From IMG/VR virus record IMGVR_UViG_3300029448_000356, positions 1 through 26,616 of that record: 26,616 bases of DNA; one strand, given 5' to 3'. Position numbers and translations under genes: made by a program. Source of the stretch: a virus. Each line of letters opens with the position of its first letter. Position 1 is the first letter of the stretch. The notes below the pieces were generated by a model. The model saw only the letters and a program-made list of their open reading frames with translations. It did no database searches and was not told the DNA's origin. Below are positions 21,944 to 26,616 of the stretch, in pieces.

Positions 21944-23733
21944 AAAACAAATCAGATTTAAGTATTGTAAATTTAAGCACTTATACTTCTCCACAAGTAA
22001 AAGAAGTAAGAGGCAAAGACTTCATAGAATATGGGGAAGATAACAACTACTTTCAATACCTAATAGACAGATACAACGGAAGTCCTACGAATAACGCTAT
22101 TATAAATGGTGTTAGCGAGATGATTTACGGAAAAGGGTTAGATGCTACCAATTCAAATAAAAAACCGAATGAGTACGCTCAAATGAAGTCTTTATTTAAT
22201 AAGGATTGTACAAGAAAATTATGCTATGACCTAAAACTAATGGGACAATGTGCAATACAAATCATCTATTCTAAAGACAGAAGTAGAATTGTACAGTTAG
22301 AACATATACCAATCGAAACATTAAGAGCTGAAAAGTGTAATGAAAAAGGCGAAATAGAAGCATACTTTTATTTTAGTGATTGGTCAAAATACAAGAGAGG
22401 AAACGAATTAAAAAGATTACCTGCATTCGGAACTTCTAAAGAGGGATTAGAAATACTTTATGTTAAACCTTATAGAGCAGGGTTTAAGTATTATAGTCCT
22501 GTAGATTATCAAGGTGGAACACAATACGCTGAATTAGAGGAGGAGATATCTAACTTCCATTTAAACAACATACTAAACGGACTTGCGCCAAGTATGTTAA
22601 TTAACTTCAACAATGGAACTCCTGATCCTGAGCAAAGAGAAATGATAGAAAGAAGAATCTATGAAAAGTTTAGTGGCTCAAGTAATGCAGGTAAATTTAT
22701 TTTAGCATTTAACGACAATCCTGAAACAGCAGCAAGTATAGAGCCTGTTCAGTTGAGTGATGCACACCAACAATACGAGTTCCTAAGCAACGAAAGTTCT
22801 AAAAAGATTATGGTAGCACATAGGGTAGTAAGTCCTATGTTGTTTGGAATTAAAGATGATACAGGTCTTGGTAATAACGCTGATGAATTAAAGACAGCTT
22901 CTATCCTATTTGACAACTTAGTAATTAAAGGCTTTCAAGGACTTTTAATAGATGCCTTTGACCAAATACTTGCTTTTAACGATATCTCTTTGAATTTGTA
23001 CTTTAAAACGCTTCAGCCACTTGAATTTACAGACTTAGAGAACGTAGAGGACGAGGAAACAAGAGAAGAAGAAACAGGGGTTAAGCTAAGTAAAGAAGAT
23101 GACTTTAGAGATTCTATAGCGCAAGAGCTAATTGACTTAGGAGAAGATGAAGAAGAATTACTTAAAGATTTTGATTTAGTAGATGAATCAGAAGTAGACT
23201 ATGAGTTTGATGATGAAATGGATGAATTAATAGAACAAACTAATAATGAAATTAAATTATCAACAGGTAGCGCAAAACCTTATAGAGAAAGTGAACAAGA
23301 TGGTAAAACCGAAGCAGGTAGGTTATTAGGTTATACGTTTTTAGTAAGATACAAATATGCACCTGCAAGAACTCAAACAACCTCAAGAAAGTTTTGCAAA
23401 GAAATGGTAAAAGCTAAAAAAGTTTATCGTAAGGAAGATATTATATCTATGGATGATGTAGCAGTTAATGCAGGGTTTGGTGAGAATGGAGCAAAAACTT
23501 ACTCTATATGGTTATACAAGGGTGGTGCAAGATGTAAACATTATTGGTCTCGTAGAACGTACTTAAGAAAAGATGGTAATAAAAGTTTAGGTAAAAAACT
23601 ATATGATTCAGAGGCTAAAAGACGAGGTTTTATAGCACCTAAAAACGATAAGAAAGTAGCAATGAAGCCAAAAGATATGCCTTATAGTGGATATACAGCA
23701 GCATACGCTAAGAAAATAGGAATAAGTAGATAA
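21940..23733 (+). CDS. Portal protein with fused C-terminal domain
   Basis: 597 residues. Residues 1-375 look like a phage portal: FIEYGEDNNYFQYLIDRYNG, NNAIINGVSEMIYGKGLD, LEHIPIETLRAE, NLNNILNG-type wing segment, RRIYEKFSGSSNAGKFIL and VAHRVVSPMLFGIKDDTGLG. An acidic linker (about 380-445) leads to a separate basic domain (462-597) with RRTYLRK, CKHYW and SIWLYKGGARC, which resembles a minor head (Mu F-like) domain. Portals form the dodecameric DNA entry ring; the tail domain may be exposed inside the head. An acidic linker before it is consistent with a tethered or cleaved domain. Confidence 0.85.
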   Translation: MKNKSDLSIVNLSTYTSPQVKEVRGKDFIEYGEDNNYFQYLIDRYNGSPTNNAIINGVSEMIYGKGLDATNSNKKPNEYAQMKSLFNKDCTRKLCYDLKLMGQCAIQIIYSKDRSRIVQLEHIPIETLRAEKCNEKGEIEAYFYFSDWSKYKRGNELKRLPAFGTSKEGLEILYVKPYRAGFKYYSPVDYQGGTQYAELEEEISNFHLNNILNGLAPSMLINFNNGTPDPEQREMIERRIYEKFSGSSNAGKFILAFNDNPETAASIEPVQLSDAHQQYEFLSNESSKKIMVAHRVVSPMLFGIKDDTGLGNNADELKTASILFDNLVIKGFQGLLIDAFDQILAFNDISLNLYFKTLQPLEFTDLENVEDEETREEETGVKLSKEDDFRDSIAQELIDLGEDEEELLKDFDLVDESEVDYEFDDEMDELIEQTNNEIKLSTGSAKPYRESEQDGKTEAGRLLGYTFLVRYKYAPARTQTTSRKFCKEMVKAKKVYRKEDIISMDDVAVNAGFGENGAKTYSIWLYKGGARCKHYWSRRTYLRKDGNKSLGKKLYDSEAKRRGFIAPKNDKKVAMKPKDMPYSGYTAAYAKKIGISR

Positions 23734-23735
23734 TT

Positions 23736-24236
23736 ATGGCAACAGTATTATTCATATCAAGAACAGATTTAGTCAAGAACAGTATTATTGATGGTAATGT
23801 TGACACAGATAAATTTATACAGTTTATTAAGTTAGCGCAACAAATCGAAATAAGAAACTACTTAGGAAGCAAACTATACGACAAAATAGGTGCAGATATA
23901 GCAGGATCAGGCTTGTCAGGAAACTATGAGACCTTAGTTAATGATTATGTACAGCCTATGTTAATATGGTATGCACAAGCAGAGTATATTCCTTATGCAG
24001 CTTATCAAATTAAAAACGGAGGAGTGTTTAAAGGATCATCAGAAAACTCAGAATCAGTATCTAAGAGTGAAGTTGACTTTTTAGTAAACAAAGCAAGAAA
24101 CACAGCAGAGTATTATACTCAAAGGTTTTTAGATTACATTAATAATAATAGTAATTTATTTCCTGAGTATAACGACAATCAGGGTGGAGACGTATATCCT
24201 GATAGTGATGCTACATTTAACGGATGGGTATTGTGA
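23736..24236 (+). CDS. Head-tail connector/adaptor-like protein (DUF6712-like)
   Basis: 166 residues, helical. LFISRTDLVKNSIIDGNVDT, DKFIQFIKLAQQIEIRNYLG, KIGADIAGSG, YETLVNDYVQPMLIWYAQAE and SKSEVDFLVNKARNTAEYYT follow the pattern of gp6-like adaptor proteins of Bacteroidetes phages. It would dock on the portal to form the connector. It lies 2 nt after the portal stop. Its TGA overlaps the GTG start of the next small gene. Confidence 0.7.
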   Translation: MATVLFISRTDLVKNSIIDGNVDTDKFIQFIKLAQQIEIRNYLGSKLYDKIGADIAGSGLSGNYETLVNDYVQPMLIWYAQAEYIPYAAYQIKNGGVFKGSSENSESVSKSEVDFLVNKARNTAEYYTQRFLDYINNNSNLFPEYNDNQGGDVYPDSDATFNGWVL

Positions 24237-24355
24237 TATACAAACCAAAAGAAAAAAATATAATTAAATTAAAACAGTATTTAAATGGCAAATACGATAA
24301 ATTGGGGCAAATCATACAGCGAGAGTTATTGGGGGAACGCAACAACAACCAATAG
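24233..24355 (+). CDS. Small basic phage protein (GTG start)
   Basis: 40 residues from GTG 24233, overlapping the preceding TGA. The sequence runs IYKPKEKNIIKLKQYLNGKY, then DKLGQIIQRELLGERNNNQ. The KL..YL.GKY..LGQ.IQRELL pattern is familiar as a small protein near connector genes in Bacteroidetes phages. Its last 71 nt also encode the start of the next gene in another frame. Confidence 0.6.
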   Translation: MIYKPKEKNIIKLKQYLNGKYDKLGQIIQRELLGERNNNQ

Positions 24356-24464
24356 TTGGGGAGATGATTATATAGTAGAGTATTTGACTTCTGATTTAAA
24401 CAGAAGAGTGCAAATATACGAGAACAACACAATGACTATACAACTATTAGAGAATATACAATGA
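24285..24464 (+). CDS. Small Trp/Asn-rich protein
   Basis: 59 residues. NTINWGKSYSESYWGNATTT followed by NSWGDDYIVEYLTSDLNRR is rich in Trp, Asn and Ser. The W-G..Y....W-G pattern is familiar from small proteins preceding tail fibre genes of flavobacterial phages. It begins inside the preceding small gene in a different frame and is coupled to the fibre gene by ATGA. The function is unknown. Confidence 0.6.
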   Translation: MANTINWGKSYSESYWGNATTTNSWGDDYIVEYLTSDLNRRVQIYENNTMTIQLLENIQ

Positions 24465-26616
24465 GTTTACTACAAAAAGCATCCATAATAACCACACCTA
24501 CAGCTTATGCTGAGGACTACTTATATTCTATAAAACCTGCTTATGCTTTAGGCTCAGAGCTTGTAGTAAATGGTAATTTTTATAATAATGTAAATAGTTG
24601 GTCTAATGGAAATTCAGGCGTTAATACTTGGGTTAATGGACATTTAGTTTGCACAGGAGATGGTGGTAGTTATGCTGCTGCAAAACAAATTATCCCTGCT
24701 GTAGAAAATAGAAAATATATTGTTACTGCTCAAATTGCAAGGGTAAGTGGGAGTTTTTCAGTAGGCATAGAGGTTAATGATAGTAACGGAAGTGGATGGA
24801 ATGTTATTGGCTCTACGACAACTTCATCTGAATTTGTTACTGTTTCTGAAATTATAACTACAAATACAGGCACTACACAATTAGATTTAAGAGCAACTAT
24901 TTTTAATACTACAGTAGATAATACTAATAGTTTAAAATTAGATAATGTAAGCGTAAAATTATTAACAGATGCCGACTTTGACTTTGACAGAAACTCAACA
25001 GGAACAAGAGTCAACGAAGATTATTTAATAGAAGATGTGCCTTATAATTTAGTTAGTTACTCTGAAGATTTTAGCAATAGTGGTTGGACTAAAGAAAACA
25101 TAACAATATTATCAAATAACATAATAAGTCCTGACGGAACTTTAAATGGAGATAAAATAAGTGAAACTGCAACAAATACTTATCACGCTTTAAGTGAATC
25201 AATTAACATTTCTTCAGGCAATTACACAATAAGTGTTTTTGCAAAATTAGATGAGAGGCAATATATGTTAATAAGAAGCAATTTGAGTGGTAGTAATGTT
25301 AATACTACTTTTGATTTAAGCAATGGGTTAGTTACATATAACGGACATACATCAGCTTCAATAGAAAGCGCAGGTAAAGGGTGGTATAGATGTAGTGTTA
25401 CATCAAATTCTTCTGTTACTTCTGTAAATACAGCTTTTTTACCATCAGGAATAGATATTACTAACAATAATTTACCTACTTATTTAGGTGTTGTTGGTAG
25501 TGGTTTGTACATCTATGGCGCACAAATAGTAAAAGGCGACCAACCAAAAGACTATCTAAAAACAACAGACAGATTAGACATACCAAGAATAGATTACACA
25601 AACGGAGAGCCGAGTATCTTGCTTGAGCCAAGCAGAACAAACCAAACGACTAACAGTGACAATATACATTTATTATCAAATGGTACAGGTGGAGATGGAG
25701 CTGTTACTTCTACTGCAAACTATGCAATTTCTCCTGATGGAACACAATCAGCTACAAGAATAGTTTCTTCTGCAACAGGCTCAGGTTATGCTGTTAAAAG
25801 TTCAACTGCTGCAACATCAACAAGTGGTAGTTATAGTGGTAGTGTTTGGCTTAAATCTAATACTTCTCAAAATCAAACTATAGCATTTTACGGAAGAAAC
25901 TCAAATATAAATTCAGCAGAAATAACTACTAATTGGCAAAGATATGAGTTTACAGGTTCAGCAAGCACTAATTTTTGTAATATTGGTGTATATCCGAGCA
26001 GTCCGATAAATTCAACAACAAGTGCAGATTTTTTAGCTTGGGGTATGCAAATAGAACACGGAAGCTATGCAACATCTCTAATACACACTTCAGGAAGTGC
26101 AGTTACTCGTAGTGCAGATGCAGCAAACAATGCAGGAAACAGCGACTTAATAAACTCTACAGAGGGAGTGCTTTATGTAGAAGCATCTTCAAATTACGAT
26201 AGCTCTCACACAAATAGAATTGCAATTTCTGACGGAACATCAAGCAACAGAATTTCTTTAGAATGGGATGAAACCACAGAAAATAGAATAAGACTGCATA
26301 TAAACACACATTCTTTATTATCCTATGATGCAGTTGATTTATCTATCCAAAACAAAGTGGCTGTTAAATATGCTGCAAATGACTACGCTATTTGGTTTAA
26401 TGGTAGAGAAGTTGTAACACAAGCATCAGGGGCTTTACCAACAGGTATGGATGTCTTAGAATTTACAGGTGCAGGTTTAGGTTCAGCAGGTAGTTTTTAC
26501 GGAAACGCTAAAAGTGTAATGGTATTTAAAGAAGCTCTTACTGACTTAGAATTAGAGAAACTAACAGGCTACAACAACCACGAACTATATATGAATTATT
26601 ACAATAGATTAAGCTA
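24461..26616 (+). CDS. Tail fibre/receptor-binding protein with lectin-like modules, open at window end
   Basis: At least 718 residues, with no stop before the window end. Modules: an N-terminal carbohydrate-binding-like beta-sandwich (about 33-165, starting ELVVNGNF..NVNSWSNG); a DFDFDRNSTGTRVNEDYLIE linker near 170-190; a second module (195-370, NLVSYSEDFSNSGWTKENIT, ending YIYGAQIVKGDQPKDYLKT); a short RIDYTNGEPSILLEPSRTNQ link; a third module (395-545) ending AWGMQIEHGSYATSLI; then a LamG/concanavalin-like domain (about 560-705) with VFKEALTDLELEKLTGY. This suggests binding to surface polysaccharides. If the genome is circular, base 1 completes TAA and the protein ends at residue 718. Confidence 0.75.
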   Translation, partial: MSLLQKASIITTPTAYAEDYLYSIKPAYALGSELVVNGNFYNNVNSWSNGNSGVNTWVNGHLVCTGDGGSYAAAKQIIPAVENRKYIVTAQIARVSGSFSVGIEVNDSNGSGWNVIGSTTTSSEFVTVSEIITTNTGTTQLDLRATIFNTTVDNTNSLKLDNVSVKLLTDADFDFDRNSTGTRVNEDYLIEDVPYNLVSYSEDFSNSGWTKENITILSNNIISPDGTLNGDKISETATNTYHALSESINISSGNYTISVFAKLDERQYMLIRSNLSGSNVNTTFDLSNGLVTYNGHTSASIESAGKGWYRCSVTSNSSVTSVNTAFLPSGIDITNNNLPTYLGVVGSGLYIYGAQIVKGDQPKDYLKTTDRLDIPRIDYTNGEPSILLEPSRTNQTTNSDNIHLLSNGTGGDGAVTSTANYAISPDGTQSATRIVSSATGSGYAVKSSTAATSTSGSYSGSVWLKSNTSQNQTIAFYGRNSNINSAEITTNWQRYEFTGSASTNFCNIGVYPSSPINSTTSADFLAWGMQIEHGSYATSLIHTSGSAVTRSADAANNAGNSDLINSTEGVLYVEASSNYDSSHTNRIAISDGTSSNRISLEWDETTENRIRLHINTHSLLSYDAVDLSIQNKVAVKYAANDYAIWFNGREVVTQASGALPTGMDVLEFTGAGLGSAGSFYGNAKSVMVFKEALTDLELEKLTGYNNHELYMNYYNRLS

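Noticed and set aside
1-26616. tRNA genes, CRISPR arrays, insertion sequences, integrase/att sites
   Set aside because: No cloverleaf with CCA-proximal T-loop sequence, spacer-repeat array, transposase or integrase motif was recognised on either strand.

Overview
The window reads as most or all of a small tailed phage of a marine Bacteroidetes (Flavobacteriia-like) host. Base composition is AT-rich. Every gene I can support is on the + strand, and genes are tightly packed, with many ATGA/TAATG overlaps and almost no Shine-Dalgarno sequences. Two sites look like Bacteroidetes promoters (paired TTTG boxes). Several small proteins, the DUF3127-type SSB and the structural genes resemble, from memory, families of flavobacterial phages. 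A tape measure gene with no sheath or baseplate-wedge genes suggests a siphovirus-like particle. No integrase or repressor is seen, so a virulent lifestyle is likely.

Layout. 26-2217: a beta-barrel-like secreted protein followed by a lysis cassette (amidase, small protein, holin). 2218-2339: a regulatory or origin-like array of AATACGT repeats. 2340-9737: replication, recombination and nucleotide/DNA modification genes: NinG, two OB-fold/SSB-type proteins, a RecA/DnaB-like ATPase, a sigma-factor-like protein, an MjaI-like restriction endonuclease, a RecE-like exonuclease, a GIY-YIG protein, a protein with a DnaA domain IV-like segment, a DUF5664-like nucleotide hydrolase, a C5-cytosine methyltransferase and several very small genes. 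9771-11239: small and large terminase. 11274-17985: tail genes from a frameshifted tail-assembly chaperone to the tape measure. 18017-24236: head genes (protease, scaffold, capsid) followed by a tail-tube-like protein, portal and connector. 24233-26616: two small genes and a long lectin-like tail fibre gene open at the window end.

How it fits together. Early and middle genes appear to use host-type promoters (2765, 5967). A distinct motif, ACGTTAT, lies exactly 6 nt before the ATG of four structural genes and also upstream of the small terminase. This suggests a second promoter class that may make leaderless mRNAs, perhaps directed by the phage sigma-like protein.

Main observations: (1) I found no CTAG anywhere in 26.6 kb, and the phage encodes a homologue of MjaI, whose known site is CTAG; (2) the tail chaperone has a -1 programmed frameshift at a run of nine T, producing a 246-residue fusion; (3) the ACGTTAT-N6-ATG motif; (4) an iteron-like array with 13-bp phasing; (5) joining the window end to its start completes a TAA stop for the tail fibre gene, so the window may be a complete circularised genome of about 26.6 kb.
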